Below are positions 1-10,762 of a DNA stretch of 18,886 bases, piece after piece. A program made the translations under genes and the position numbers. Below the pieces are notes generated by a model. It was not told the origin of the DNA, searched no databases, and saw nothing but the letters and a program-made list of their open reading frames with translations. Location of the stretch: positions 1 through 18,886 of the forward strand of contig DXCY01000035.1 in assembly GCA_019115725.1 (NCBI GenBank), written 5' to 3'. The DNA comes from Candidatus Luteimonas excrementigallinarum (lineage in GTDB: Bacteria > Pseudomonadota > Gammaproteobacteria > Xanthomonadales > Xanthomonadaceae). The stretch's first letter is position 1; the number at the start of each line of letters is the position of its first letter.

Positions 1-508
1 ACTCGACGATGGCCGCCTGACCGACGGCCAGGGCCGCACCGTGGACTTCCGCAACACGGTGATCGTGATGACCTCGAACCTGGGTTCGCAGATGATCCAG
101 GAGATCGACGGCGATGACGCGTCTGAGTCGTACACGCGGATGAAGGCGGCGGTGATGGGTGTGGTGCAGGCGCACTTCCGCCCGGAGTTCATCAACCGGC
201 TCGATGACATCGTGGTGTTCCACCCGCTGGACAAGGCGCAGATCAAGTCGATCGCCCGCATCCAGATGGCCGGGCTGGAGAAGCGGCTGGCCGAGCGTGG
301 GTTGCGGATCGCGGTGTCCGATGCCGCCTTCGAGCTGCTGGGCAACGTCGGCTTCGACCCGGTCTACGGCGCACGCCCGCTCAAGCGTGCGATCCAGCAG
401 CAGCTGGAGAACCCGCTGGCCTCGCGGATCCTGGCTGGCGACTTCGCCAGTGGTGACCTGATCCGGGTGGACGCCGGCGAGGGCGGCCTGGTGTTCAGCA
501 AGGGCTGA
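1..508 (+). CDS. clpB: ATP-dependent disaggregase ClpB, C-terminal fragment
   Basis: This is the 3' end of a gene whose start lies outside the window; the frame is open from base 2 and gives 168 residues up to TGA at 506-508. ClpB is a cytosolic Hsp100 AAA+ hexamer that works with DnaK to pull apart protein aggregates. The fragment covers the end of the second ATPase domain. It shows the sensor-1 region (VIVMTSNLGS), the arginine-finger segment (FRPEFINRLDDIVVF) and the sensor-2 motif (GARPLKRAIQ), followed by the short C-terminal small domain and no extension. The GARPLKR motif and C-terminus are ClpB-like. ClpA and ClpX are less likely, since no ClpP-loop can be judged in the visible part. 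A weak 6-bp hairpin overlaps the stop codon and a stronger one lies 72 bp downstream. Confidence 0.95.
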   Translation, partial: LDDGRLTDGQGRTVDFRNTVIVMTSNLGSQMIQEIDGDDASESYTRMKAAVMGVVQAHFRPEFINRLDDIVVFHPLDKAQIKSIARIQMAGLEKRLAERGLRIAVSDAAFELLGNVGFDPVYGARPLKRAIQQQLENPLASRILAGDFASGDLIRVDAGEGGLVFSKG

Positions 509-525
509 GCCCCCGTTGTGGGGCT
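508..525 (+). terminator. weak hairpin at the clpB stop
   Basis: AGCCCC (508-513) pairs with GGGGCT (520-525) around a 6-nt loop, starting at the last base of the clpB stop codon. No T-run follows, so it is at best a weak terminator or a 3'-end stabilising hairpin. Confidence 0.25.
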
Positions 526-579
526 GTGGATGAGGCGCCCTGGCGGACCGTTCCATCGGCGGCAACGCTGATTTCCTTT

Positions 580-602
580 CCGGGCGCCACTTTGGCGCCC
601 GG
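580..602 (+). terminator. 10-bp perfect hairpin between clpB and metY
   Basis: Bases 580-589 (CCGGGCGCCA) pair perfectly with 593-602 (TGGCGCCCGG) across a 3-nt loop (CTT). It is followed by CTTGGTTA, which is only mildly T-rich. The position between clpB and metY and the stem strength suggest termination of clpB transcription. It ends only about 7 bp before the candidate -10 box of metY, so it could instead act as part of that promoter region. Confidence 0.45.
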
Positions 603-608
603 CTTGGT

Positions 609-614
609 TAGCGT
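609..614 (+). promoter_or_regulatory. candidate -10 box (TAGCGT) for metY
   Basis: TAGCGT fits a loose TAnnnT -10 pattern and lies 8 nt before the ATG at 623, so transcription would begin at or next to that ATG. I see no convincing -35 box 17 bp upstream, where the stem of the hairpin sits. The assignment is weak and rests on spacing. Confidence 0.25.
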
Positions 615-622
615 GGCATTCC

Positions 623-1936
623 ATGCCTGCCAGAGCCCCCGCCATGACCACCCCTGCCGACTGGAAACCGGAAACCATCGCCGTCCACGGCGGCTACACG
701 CCCGATCCCACCACCCGCTCGGTGGCGGTGCCGATCTACCAGACCGTGGCCTACGCCTTCGACAACACCCAGCACGGCGCCGACCTGTTCGACCTGAAGG
801 TGCCGGGCAACATCTACACCCGCATCATGAACCCGACCACCGACGTGCTGGAGCAGCGGGTGGCGGCGCTCGAGGGCGGGGTGGGGGCGCTGGCGCTGGC
901 ATCGGGCCAGGCGGCGATCACCTATGCCATCCAGACCATCGCCGGCGTCGGGGACAACATTGTTTCGGCCAGCGCACTGTATGGCGGCACCTACAACCTG
1001 TTTGCGCACACCTTTCCGCAGTACGGGATCGACGTGCGCTTCGCCGACTACCGCGATCCGGATGCTTTCGCCCGGCTGATTGATGAACGCACCAAGGCGG
1101 TGTTCGTCGAGTCGATCGGCAACCCGCTGGGCAACATCACCGATATCGAGGCGGTGGCGCGGGCGGCGCATGCGCACGGCGTGCCGCTGATCGTGGACAA
1201 CACGGTGCCGTCGCCGTACCTGCTGCGGCCGATTGATTTCGGCGCGGACATCGTCGTGCATTCGCTCACCAAGTACCTGGGCGGGCACGGCAACAGCATT
1301 GGCGGGGCGATCGTGGATTCGGGAAGATTCCCGTGGGCCGAGCATCGTGAACGCTTCCCCCAGCTCAATACGCCCGACCCGAGCTACCACGGCGTGGTGT
1401 ATACCGAGGCGCTGGGGCCGGCGGCCTATATCGGCCGGGCGCGGGTGGTGCCGCTGCGCAATACTGGCGCGGCGCTGTCGCCGTTCAACGCGTTCCTGAT
1501 CCTGCAGGGCATCGAAACCCTGCCGCTGCGCATGGACCGGATCAACGCCAACACCCAGGCGATCGCCAGGCACCTGCAGGAGCATCCCAAGGTGGCCTGG
1601 GTCAACTACGCGGGCCTGGCGGATCATCCGGAGCATGCCCTGGCCCGCAAGTACCTGCGCGATGGCGCGGCCTCGGGGCTGTTCACCTTCGGCCTGCCCG
1701 GCGGGCGCGAAGCAGGTGCGCGGTTCCTGGATGCGCTGCAGCTGTTCACCCGGCTGGTGAATATCGGCGACACGCGATCGCTGGCCACCCATCCGGCGTC
1801 CACCACCCACCGCCAGCTGTCGCCCGAAGAGCTGGACAAAGCCGGGGTGAGTGAGGACACGGTGCGTCTGTGCATCGGCATCGAGCACGTGGATGACCTG
1901 GTGGCCGATATCGACCAGGCGCTGGCCCAGGCGTGA
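623..1936 (+). CDS. metY: O-acetylhomoserine aminocarboxypropyltransferase (sulfhydrylase)
   Basis: PLP-dependent enzyme of the Cys/Met-metabolism family that makes homocysteine from O-acetylhomoserine and sulfide, in the cytosol, for methionine synthesis. Family marks include the PLP lysine in HSLTKYLGGHG (Lys210 counted from the ATG at 644), the phosphate-binding segment LASGQAAITYA and the late SLATHPASTTHRQL motif. The length, 430-437 residues, fits MetY rather than the shorter cystathionine gamma-synthase/MetB (about 380-400), and the long mid-region insertion is also MetY-like. Two in-frame ATGs exist. The one at 644 begins where homologues usually start (MTTPADWKPETIAVHGGY), while the one at 623 adds seven residues but has a candidate -10 box 8 nt upstream. 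Neither has a Shine-Dalgarno site. No SAM or methionine riboswitch is apparent in the 114-bp upstream gap. Confidence 0.92.
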   Translation: MPARAPAMTTPADWKPETIAVHGGYTPDPTTRSVAVPIYQTVAYAFDNTQHGADLFDLKVPGNIYTRIMNPTTDVLEQRVAALEGGVGALALASGQAAITYAIQTIAGVGDNIVSASALYGGTYNLFAHTFPQYGIDVRFADYRDPDAFARLIDERTKAVFVESIGNPLGNITDIEAVARAAHAHGVPLIVDNTVPSPYLLRPIDFGADIVVHSLTKYLGGHGNSIGGAIVDSGRFPWAEHRERFPQLNTPDPSYHGVVYTEALGPAAYIGRARVVPLRNTGAALSPFNAFLILQGIETLPLRMDRINANTQAIARHLQEHPKVAWVNYAGLADHPEHALARKYLRDGAASGLFTFGLPGGREAGARFLDALQLFTRLVNIGDTRSLATHPASTTHRQLSPEELDKAGVSEDTVRLCIGIEHVDDLVADIDQALAQA

Positions 1937-2035
1937 GCGCGGCCGCGGCTGTCATCGGCGGTTGACGGTGGCTTGATCGGGATTCCGGCAGGCTGTGCAC
2001 TTCGCCCGCCGGACAGCGTGGGCGCAGGCAGTGCA

Positions 2036-2944
2036 ATGCGGATCCTGATCAGCGGTGGCAGTGGTTTCCTCGGGCGGGCGCTCAGCGCACGGCTGCTGCA
2101 GGACGGTGCCGAGGTGGCCTGGATCTCGCGGGATCCGGGCCGCGCCGCCCCTGCGGGCATCAAGGTGCTGGGCTACGGGGATCTGCAGCCATCGCTGCGA
2201 TTTGATGCGGTGCTCAACCTGGCCGGGGCGGGGATTGCCGAGCGGCGCTGGAGTGATCGACGCCGGCAGGTGCTGTTCGACAGCCGGTTGGGCCCCACGC
2301 GCAGCCTGCTTGAGTGGATCCGCCGAAGTGGGCATCTGCCGCGGGTGCTGGTCAGTGGATCGGCGGTGGGCTGGTATGGCGACCAGGGTGACGTCTCGCT
2401 GACCGAAACCAGTCCGCCGCACGAGGATTTCTCCCACGTGCTCTGCAGTACCTGGGAGGCCGCGGCAATGGAGGCAGTGCCGCTGGGCGTGCCGGTGCTG
2501 CTGCTGCGCACCGGGGTGGTGCTGGATCCGGAGGGCGGCATGCTGCGGCGCCTGCTCACGCCGTTCCGCCTGGGGCTGGGCGGGCGCCTGGGCAGCGGCG
2601 AGCAGGTGCTGAGCTGGATCGCCCTGGCCGATTGGGTCGAGGCCACGCGGGCCCTGCTGCGCCGGCATCTGGATGGCGCAGTGGATGCCCCGGTGGGGCC
2701 GGTCAACCTCACCGCGCCCGCGCCGACCAGCAACGCGCAGTTCACCTGCGCCCTGGGCGGGGCGCTGCAACGTCCGACCCTGTTCACAGTGCCCGCATCG
2801 CTGCTCAAGCTGGCCCTGGGTGACATGTCCAGCCTGTTGCTTGGCGGCCAGCGGGTGCTGCCCGCACGCCTGCACCAGATCGGTTTCGCCTTCCGCCATC
2901 CGGCGATCGGCCCCTACCTCCAGGCCGCCCTCTCCCCGCCCTAG
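2036..2944 (+). CDS. TIGR01777/YfcH-type epimerase-like NAD(P)-binding protein
   Basis: A 302-residue extended short-chain dehydrogenase-like protein of the TIGR01777 family (E. coli YfcH), cytosolic, with unknown substrate. The N-terminal Rossmann motif GGSGFLG is at residues 7-13. The family-typical segments NLAGAGIAERRW and SGSAVGWYGD (about residues 105-118) follow, and the C-terminal third (LTAPAPTSNAQF, then VPASLLKLALGDMSSLLLGGQRVLP) matches the DUF1731 domain that closes these proteins. The start at ATG 2036 puts the Rossmann fold right at the N-terminus as in the family; a longer frame from 1973 adds 21 residues of non-conserved sequence and is not favoured. The ribosome-binding site is weak (AGG 8 nt upstream). 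It stands 99 bp after metY on the same strand and converges on the sirtuin gene, separated by 37 bp. Confidence 0.9.
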   Translation: MRILISGGSGFLGRALSARLLQDGAEVAWISRDPGRAAPAGIKVLGYGDLQPSLRFDAVLNLAGAGIAERRWSDRRRQVLFDSRLGPTRSLLEWIRRSGHLPRVLVSGSAVGWYGDQGDVSLTETSPPHEDFSHVLCSTWEAAAMEAVPLGVPVLLLRTGVVLDPEGGMLRRLLTPFRLGLGGRLGSGEQVLSWIALADWVEATRALLRRHLDGAVDAPVGPVNLTAPAPTSNAQFTCALGGALQRPTLFTVPASLLKLALGDMSSLLLGGQRVLPARLHQIGFAFRHPAIGPYLQAALSPP

Positions 2945-2981
2945 AAGCGCGCCTTGCGGCTTCGCACGTACAAAAGCGTTC

Positions 2982-3740
2982 CTACGGCGGAGTGATCAGT
3001 GTTCGGGGATCGGAGGTGATGGCCAGGCGGTCCAGCAGTTGGTCGATGCCGGTGCCGGCGGGCAGGCGCCAGCTGGCGGAGGCCTGGCTGGAGAGCCCCG
3101 TTGGCTGCGGGTTGATCTCCAGTACCGGGGTCCCGGCTTCGATGGCCGCCAGCGGCAGCGCCGCAGCGGGGTAGACCAGGGCGGAGGTGCCGATCACCAG
3201 CAGCAGGTCGCAGCTGGCCACCGCCTCGCCGGCTGCCTGCCAGGGCGCCCCGGGCAGACCTTCGCCGAACCACACCACGCCCGGTCGCAGGGATCTGCCG
3301 CACCAGACGCAGGCCGGCGGCGGTTCGCGCGCGCCCCCGGCAGGGACCGCCTCCGGATTGGATCGCAGCGGCTCCTCAGCCGGCGCCCGTCCGCAGTTGA
3401 TGCAGCGCGAGGCGAACAGGCTGCCGTGCAGGTGCAGCACCCGGGACGAGCCGGCCCGTTCGTGCAGGTCGTCCACGTTCTGGGTGACCACGGTGACGGC
3501 GTGATCCAGTCCCTCCATCCGGGCCAGGCCGAGGTGGCCCGCGTTCGGCTGCGCCCGCAGCACCGTCGCCGCGCGCCAGCGGTACCAGCCCCAGACCAGC
3601 GCCGGATCGGCATCGAAGGCTTCGGGCGTGGCCAGCTGCTGCGGATCGAACCGCGCCCACAGGCCTGTCTGTACGTCGCGGAAGGTGGGGATGCCGCTGT
3701 CAGCCGACATCCCCGCCCCTGTCACGACTGCAATGCGCAC
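2982..3740 (-). CDS. cobB: NAD-dependent protein deacylase, sirtuin (CobB type)
   Basis: A 252-residue Sir2 protein that removes acyl groups from lysines using NAD, in the cytosol. It carries GAGMSADSGIPTFRD (residues 8-22), TQNVDDLHERAG (86-97), the catalytic His105 in LHLHGSLF, and a complete zinc site (Cys113, Cys116, Cys144, Cys147). It also has FGEGLP (158-163), GTSALVYPAA and INPQP for NAD binding. Tyr53 and Arg56 form the YxxR pair that marks class III sirtuins and E. coli CobB, which suggests it can also remove succinyl groups (inference). The start is GTG at 3740, with GGAGG at 3753-3757, a spacing of 12 nt; no ATG lies in frame upstream. It begins 19 bp after the stop of the TonB-dependent receptor, so it is probably co-transcribed with it. 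Confidence 0.93.
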   Translation of the reverse strand: MRIAVVTGAGMSADSGIPTFRDVQTGLWARFDPQQLATPEAFDADPALVWGWYRWRAATVLRAQPNAGHLGLARMEGLDHAVTVVTQNVDDLHERAGSSRVLHLHGSLFASRCINCGRAPAEEPLRSNPEAVPAGGAREPPPACVWCGRSLRPGVVWFGEGLPGAPWQAAGEAVASCDLLLVIGTSALVYPAAALPLAAIEAGTPVLEINPQPTGLSSQASASWRLPAGTGIDQLLDRLAITSDPRTLITPP

Positions 3741-3759
3741 GGTCGCCGCTTGCCTCCGG

Positions 3760-6144
<2,385 letters not shown>

Positions 6145-6257
6145 CGGTTCTCTCCCAATCCGGTGGGCAGGCGCCTGGGCGCCGCAGGGGTGTTGACCTG
6201 ATTGCTTAGCATGCCCGTGCTGTTGCGGCAATGGGCGGGTGGGGAGGCGCGGACCGT

Positions 6258-6263
6258 TACACT
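6258..6263 (+). promoter_or_regulatory. candidate -10 box (TACACT) for yheS
   Basis: TACACT matches the -10 consensus at four of six positions and ends exactly 8 nt before the yheS ATG at 6272, so the transcript would start at or within a base or two of the start codon. There is no Shine-Dalgarno sequence in the intervening bases (CGCGCCCC). No clear -35 box is visible at the right distance. Confidence 0.35.
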
Positions 6264-6271
6264 CGCGCCCC

Positions 6272-8128
<1,857 letters not shown>

Positions 8129-8171
8129 ATCGCGGTTTGCCTGCGGCTGCGGTGGAGGTTACCGTGCGCGG

Positions 8172-8864
8172 ATGAACAAGCTCACTCTTCCCGTATCGAT
8201 TGCACTTGCCGTTGCCCTTGCGGCGTGCGCCCCCTCCACCGAGACGCCCGACCCGGTCGCCGAGGCCCAGGCGGAGGCCGCCGCCGCGGCTGCCGCTGCG
8301 GCCGCCGAAGATGTTTCCGTGCCGGCCGACCAGTTCATGATGCGGCTGGCCGAGCACTGCGGCCAGGCGTTCGCCGGCCGCGTGGTCACCAACGATCCGG
8401 CCTCGCCCGAACCCGACGCCTTCGAAGGCCAGGCGCTGGTGATGCACGTGCGCGGCTGCGACGATCCGACCCGCGAGCTGCAGGTTCCCTTCCACGTGGG
8501 TGACAACCATTCGCGCACCTGGCTGCTGACCCGCACCGATGACGGCCTGCGCCTCAAGCACGACCACCGCCTGGAAGACGGCAGCGACGATCCGGTGACC
8601 ATGTACGGTGGCGACACCGTGGGCGAGGGCACCTCGCAGCGCCAGGAGTTCCCGGTTGACCGGGAGTCGATCGAGCTGTTCCAGCGCGAGGGCCTGGATG
8701 TGTCCATCACCAACGTGTGGGCGATGGAAATCGAGCCCGGCCAGCGTTTCGTCTACGAGCTCTCGCGCCCGGTGAGCGATGCCAATCCGGAAGGCCGGCT
8801 GTTCCAGGTCGAGTTCGACCTCACCCAGCCGGTGGAAGCGCCGCCCACGCCCTGGGGCTACTGA
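8172..8864 (+). CDS. hypothetical lipoprotein with poly-alanine linker
   Basis: A 230-residue protein that I do not recognise. The N-terminus is a lipoprotein signal with lipobox LAAC, so Cys19 would be lipidated and the protein anchored to a membrane, probably facing the periplasm. A low-complexity linker follows with ten alanines in a row (36-45), encoded by mixed GCN codons. The remaining part (about 48-230) is a soluble, acidic, beta-rich-looking domain with two cysteines (Cys63, Cys96) that could form a disulfide. It ends in PPTPWGY. The start at ATG 8172 follows GGAGG at 8154-8158, a rather long 13-nt spacing. It lies 43 bp after yheS and is closed by a strong terminator at 8889-8918. 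Its function is unknown. Confidence 0.8.
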   Translation: MNKLTLPVSIALAVALAACAPSTETPDPVAEAQAEAAAAAAAAAAEDVSVPADQFMMRLAEHCGQAFAGRVVTNDPASPEPDAFEGQALVMHVRGCDDPTRELQVPFHVGDNHSRTWLLTRTDDGLRLKHDHRLEDGSDDPVTMYGGDTVGEGTSQRQEFPVDRESIELFQREGLDVSITNVWAMEIEPGQRFVYELSRPVSDANPEGRLFQVEFDLTQPVEAPPTPWGY

Positions 8865-8888
8865 GCCTCACAGCCCTTCCTGATACGC

Positions 8889-8918
8889 ACGGCGGCTCCC
8901 CCCGGGGCCGCCGTTTTT
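8889..8918 (+). terminator. intrinsic terminator after the lipoprotein gene
   Basis: ACGGCGGC (8889-8896) pairs with GCCGCCGT (8907-8914), with further pairing possible inside. The stem runs into TTTTT at 8914-8918. It lies 24 bp after the lipoprotein stop and is the best rho-independent terminator in the window. Confidence 0.85.
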
Positions 8919-8940
8919 CATTGCGCCGTTCATTGCGCCG
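8917..8940 (+). repeat. 12-bp tandem duplication
   Basis: TTCATTGCGCCG occurs twice head to tail (8917-8928 and 8929-8940), beginning inside the T-run of the terminator. It is probably a slippage duplication with no evident function. Confidence 0.6.
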
Positions 8941-8949
8941 GGCGCAGGG

Positions 8950-8977
8950 CTTGAAACCGGCCCGGGGGTCCCCATCT
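8950..8977 (+). promoter_or_regulatory. heat-shock (sigma-32/RpoH) promoter of fmdB
   Basis: CTTGAAA (8950-8956), a 13-nt spacer, then CCCCATCT (8970-8977) is almost exactly the known sigma-32 promoter pattern (CTTGAAA, about 13-14 nt, CCCCATnT). Transcription would start near 8984, giving fmdB a leader of about 85 nt. The preceding terminator at 8889-8918 makes this the start of a separate unit. An inverted repeat overlaps it (8958-8966 with 8982-8990). Confidence 0.75.
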
Positions 8978-8990
8978 TCTGCCCGGGCCG
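8958..8990. repeat. inverted repeat across the fmdB promoter
   Basis: CGGCCCGGG (8958-8966) is the exact reverse complement of CCCGGGCCG (8982-8990), with 15 nt between. The left arm lies in the promoter spacer and the right arm at the expected transcription start, so it would act as DNA (an operator) and not as an RNA hairpin. Chance is possible in such GC-rich sequence. Confidence 0.5.
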
Positions 8991-9069
8991 CCAGCGGCGG
9001 CCCACTATCCACGCCCCGCCATGCATGGTCGCGGTCGTCGTTTTCCACCTTGCCAGCTCGAGTTCTTCC

Positions 9070-9363
9070 ATGCCGATCTATGCTTTTGAGTGCACCGCCT
9101 GTGGTCATCAGTTCGATCGCCTGCAGAAAATGTCCGATCCCGATCCGGACAGCTGCCCGGCCTGCACCCAGGGCGCCATCAAGCGCCAGGTGACCGCGCC
9201 GTCGTTCCGCCTGGCCGGCAGTGGCTGGTACGAGACCGACTTCAAGAAGGACGGCGAGAGCAAGCGCAACCTGGCCGGTGGTGGCGAGGGCGCGGGCTCC
9301 GGCGCGGCAGACACCGCTGCGAAGCCTGCCAAGAGCGAGCCTGCCGCCAGCGCGGGAAGCTGA
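9070..9363 (+). CDS. FmdB-family zinc-ribbon protein
   Basis: A 97-residue protein with the FmdB/CxxC_CxxC_SSSS zinc ribbon at the N-terminus (MPIYAFECTACGHQFDRLQ). Cys8/Cys11 and Cys29/Cys32 would bind one zinc. A conserved segment follows (VTAPSFRLAGSGWYETDF), and then a low-complexity Gly/Ala/Lys/Ser tail from about residue 65. The molecular role of the family is not settled; the old name refers to formamidase regulation, which should not be read as its function here. The start at ATG 9070 matches the invariant MPIY beginning; an in-frame ATG at 9025 would add 15 residues and is not favoured. The Shine-Dalgarno site is poor. It is transcribed from a heat-shock-type promoter and converges on the MFS gene 27 bp away. 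Confidence 0.9.
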   Translation: MPIYAFECTACGHQFDRLQKMSDPDPDSCPACTQGAIKRQVTAPSFRLAGSGWYETDFKKDGESKRNLAGGGEGAGSGAADTAAKPAKSEPAASAGS

Positions 9364-9370
9364 TAACACC

Positions 9371-9414
9371 GCTCCGGCAGGCCGGTCGCCTCAGTTGGCT
9401 TCCTCTGCCGGAGC
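9371..9414. terminator. hairpin between convergent fmdB and MFS genes
   Basis: GCTCCGGCAG (9371-9380) is perfectly complementary to CTGCCGGAGC (9405-9414), with a 24-nt loop that contains the MFS stop codon; a shorter CCGG/CCGG hairpin (9374-9377 with 9382-9385) competes. It sits at the meeting point of two convergent genes and may end transcription in both directions, but no T-run follows. Confidence 0.4.
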
Positions 9415-10596
9415 TTCCGCCTCCACTTCCGGCAGCAGCTCGATGGCCGAAGGCGTGGTGCGCAGCATCAGGTGGAACTCGGACGGCGTATCGTTTTCGC
9501 GCGGACGGAACACCCTGCGCGCGCCGGCCACCAGCGCGGCCAGGGTCAGCGTGGCCGCGTAGAAGGCGGGCAGGGCCTCCGCACCCCAGCGGGTCATGGC
9601 CGCGCCCGCCAGGGCCGGGCCCAGCGCCGAGCCCACGCCGTTGAGCAGCAGCAGGCTGCTGCCCGCGGCCAGGGTCTTTTCCGGGGTCAGGTGATCAAGC
9701 AGATGGGCCATGCAGATCGGGTAGATCGCGAACGCCAGGCCGCCGAAGAGGAATGACAGCGCGAACAGCGGCCATCCGGACTGTCCCGGCGGCAGCATCA
9801 TCCCCAGTGCGGCGATGGCGGCCAGCAGGCAGACCAGTACCAGCGTGGTGCGGCGGTCGGTGCCGTCGGACAGCCGGCCGATCGGCCACTGCAGCGCCGC
9901 GCCGCCGAGAATGGTGGCGCTGACCAGCAGGGCCACGCCGCTCAGTTCCAGACCCAGTCGGGTGGCAAACACCGCGCCCAGGCCCCAGAAGCTGCCCACG
10001 GCCAGTCCCGCCAGCAGCGCGCCCAGCGTGGCCGCCGGGGCCACTTTCATCAGCTTGCTCAACGCCAGCCGCGGTACCTCGGGCAGTTCCGGCTGCACCA
10101 TGCGGCTGGCGGTGACCGGCAGCGCCGCCATGCAGATCAGGATGGCCACCAGGTTGAACAGCACGAACCCGGCCGTTGAGGCCAGGCCGAGCAGCCACTG
10201 CCCCGCGGCCAGCGCCAGCAGGTTCACCGCCATGTAGATCGCGAAGATCTGGCTGCGCTGTTCCGGCGGTGCCTGCACGTTGAGCCAGCTCTCGATCACG
10301 GTGTACAGGCCCACCAGTGCAATCCCGGTGCCCAGACGCAGCAGTCCCCACGCCCAGGGCGAAAGGAAGATCGGGTGCAGCAGCACCATCGCCGCGCACA
10401 GCCCCGCGTAGAAGGCGAAGGCGCGGATATGGCCGATCCGCTGGATCAGCCCGGGTGCCACGTAGGTGCCGAGGAAAAATCCGCCGAAATAGGCCGACAT
10501 CACCAGCCCCAGGGTCTGGTCGTCGTAGCCTTCCAGGCCACCGCGTACCGCAACCAGGGTGCTGAGCAGGCCGCTGCCCATCAGCAACAGGGCCAC
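9391..10596 (-). CDS. MFS transporter (YcaD-like), start uncertain
   Basis: A 401-residue inner-membrane major facilitator with about 12 helices, resembling the YcaD-type family; the substrate is unknown. Visible marks are SAYFGGFFLGTYVAPGLIQRIGHIRAF (helix 2 and loop 2-3) and GLYTVIESWLN. The mid-protein loop RLSDGTDRRTTL resembles motif A. A hydrophilic acidic tail ends in EAEAPAEEAN. The first usable start in frame is GTG at 10596, with no Shine-Dalgarno site and lying inside what looks like helix 1. The frame upstream reads TVRTLAALLTG and continues to a TAG at 10693-10695 without any ATG, GTG or TTG. An ATG at 10691 is in another frame, and one missing base in a C-run would join it to this gene. 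The gene is therefore either frameshifted, misread in the assembly, or uses a rare start (ATC at 10635 has GGAG 4 nt upstream). Confidence 0.85.
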   Translation of the reverse strand: MALLLMGSGLLSTLVAVRGGLEGYDDQTLGLVMSAYFGGFFLGTYVAPGLIQRIGHIRAFAFYAGLCAAMVLLHPIFLSPWAWGLLRLGTGIALVGLYTVIESWLNVQAPPEQRSQIFAIYMAVNLLALAAGQWLLGLASTAGFVLFNLVAILICMAALPVTASRMVQPELPEVPRLALSKLMKVAPAATLGALLAGLAVGSFWGLGAVFATRLGLELSGVALLVSATILGGAALQWPIGRLSDGTDRRTTLVLVCLLAAIAALGMMLPPGQSGWPLFALSFLFGGLAFAIYPICMAHLLDHLTPEKTLAAGSSLLLLNGVGSALGPALAGAAMTRWGAEALPAFYAATLTLAALVAGARRVFRPRENDTPSEFHLMLRTTPSAIELLPEVEAEAPAEEAN

Positions 10597-10714
10597 GCCG
10601 GTCAGCAGCGCGGCCAGCGTTCTGACGGTGGCGATCGTGCTCCGGGCGGGGGTGGACGGGGGCGGGGCGTGGGGCGTGTCGATGGGCGCATTCTAAACCC
10701 TGGCCCCAACCCGC

Positions 10715-10720
10715 TAAAAT
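10715..10720 (+). promoter_or_regulatory. candidate -10 box (TAAAAT) for aspS
   Basis: TAAAAT matches five of six -10 consensus bases and lies in an otherwise GC-rich stretch 42 bp before aspS. A poor -35 match (TTCTAA, 10691-10696) is 18 bp upstream and overlaps the beginning of the divergent MFS frame. Confidence 0.4.
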
Positions 10721-10762
10721 AACCGGCTTTCCGCGTCCCCGTGCGGCCTGTCCGGAGTTTTC

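Noticed and set aside
608..1888. 426-codon minus-strand open frame over metY
   Set aside because: Antisense shadow of metY with low-complexity Arg/His/Gly sequence and no domain.
1962..2001. TTGACG/TTGATC as a promoter for the YfcH-type gene
   Set aside because: No acceptable -10 box at 16-18 bp from either.
2945..2981. Possible terminator between the convergent YfcH-type and sirtuin genes
   Set aside because: Only a 5-bp GAAGC/GCTTC pairing with a 10-nt loop and no T-run.
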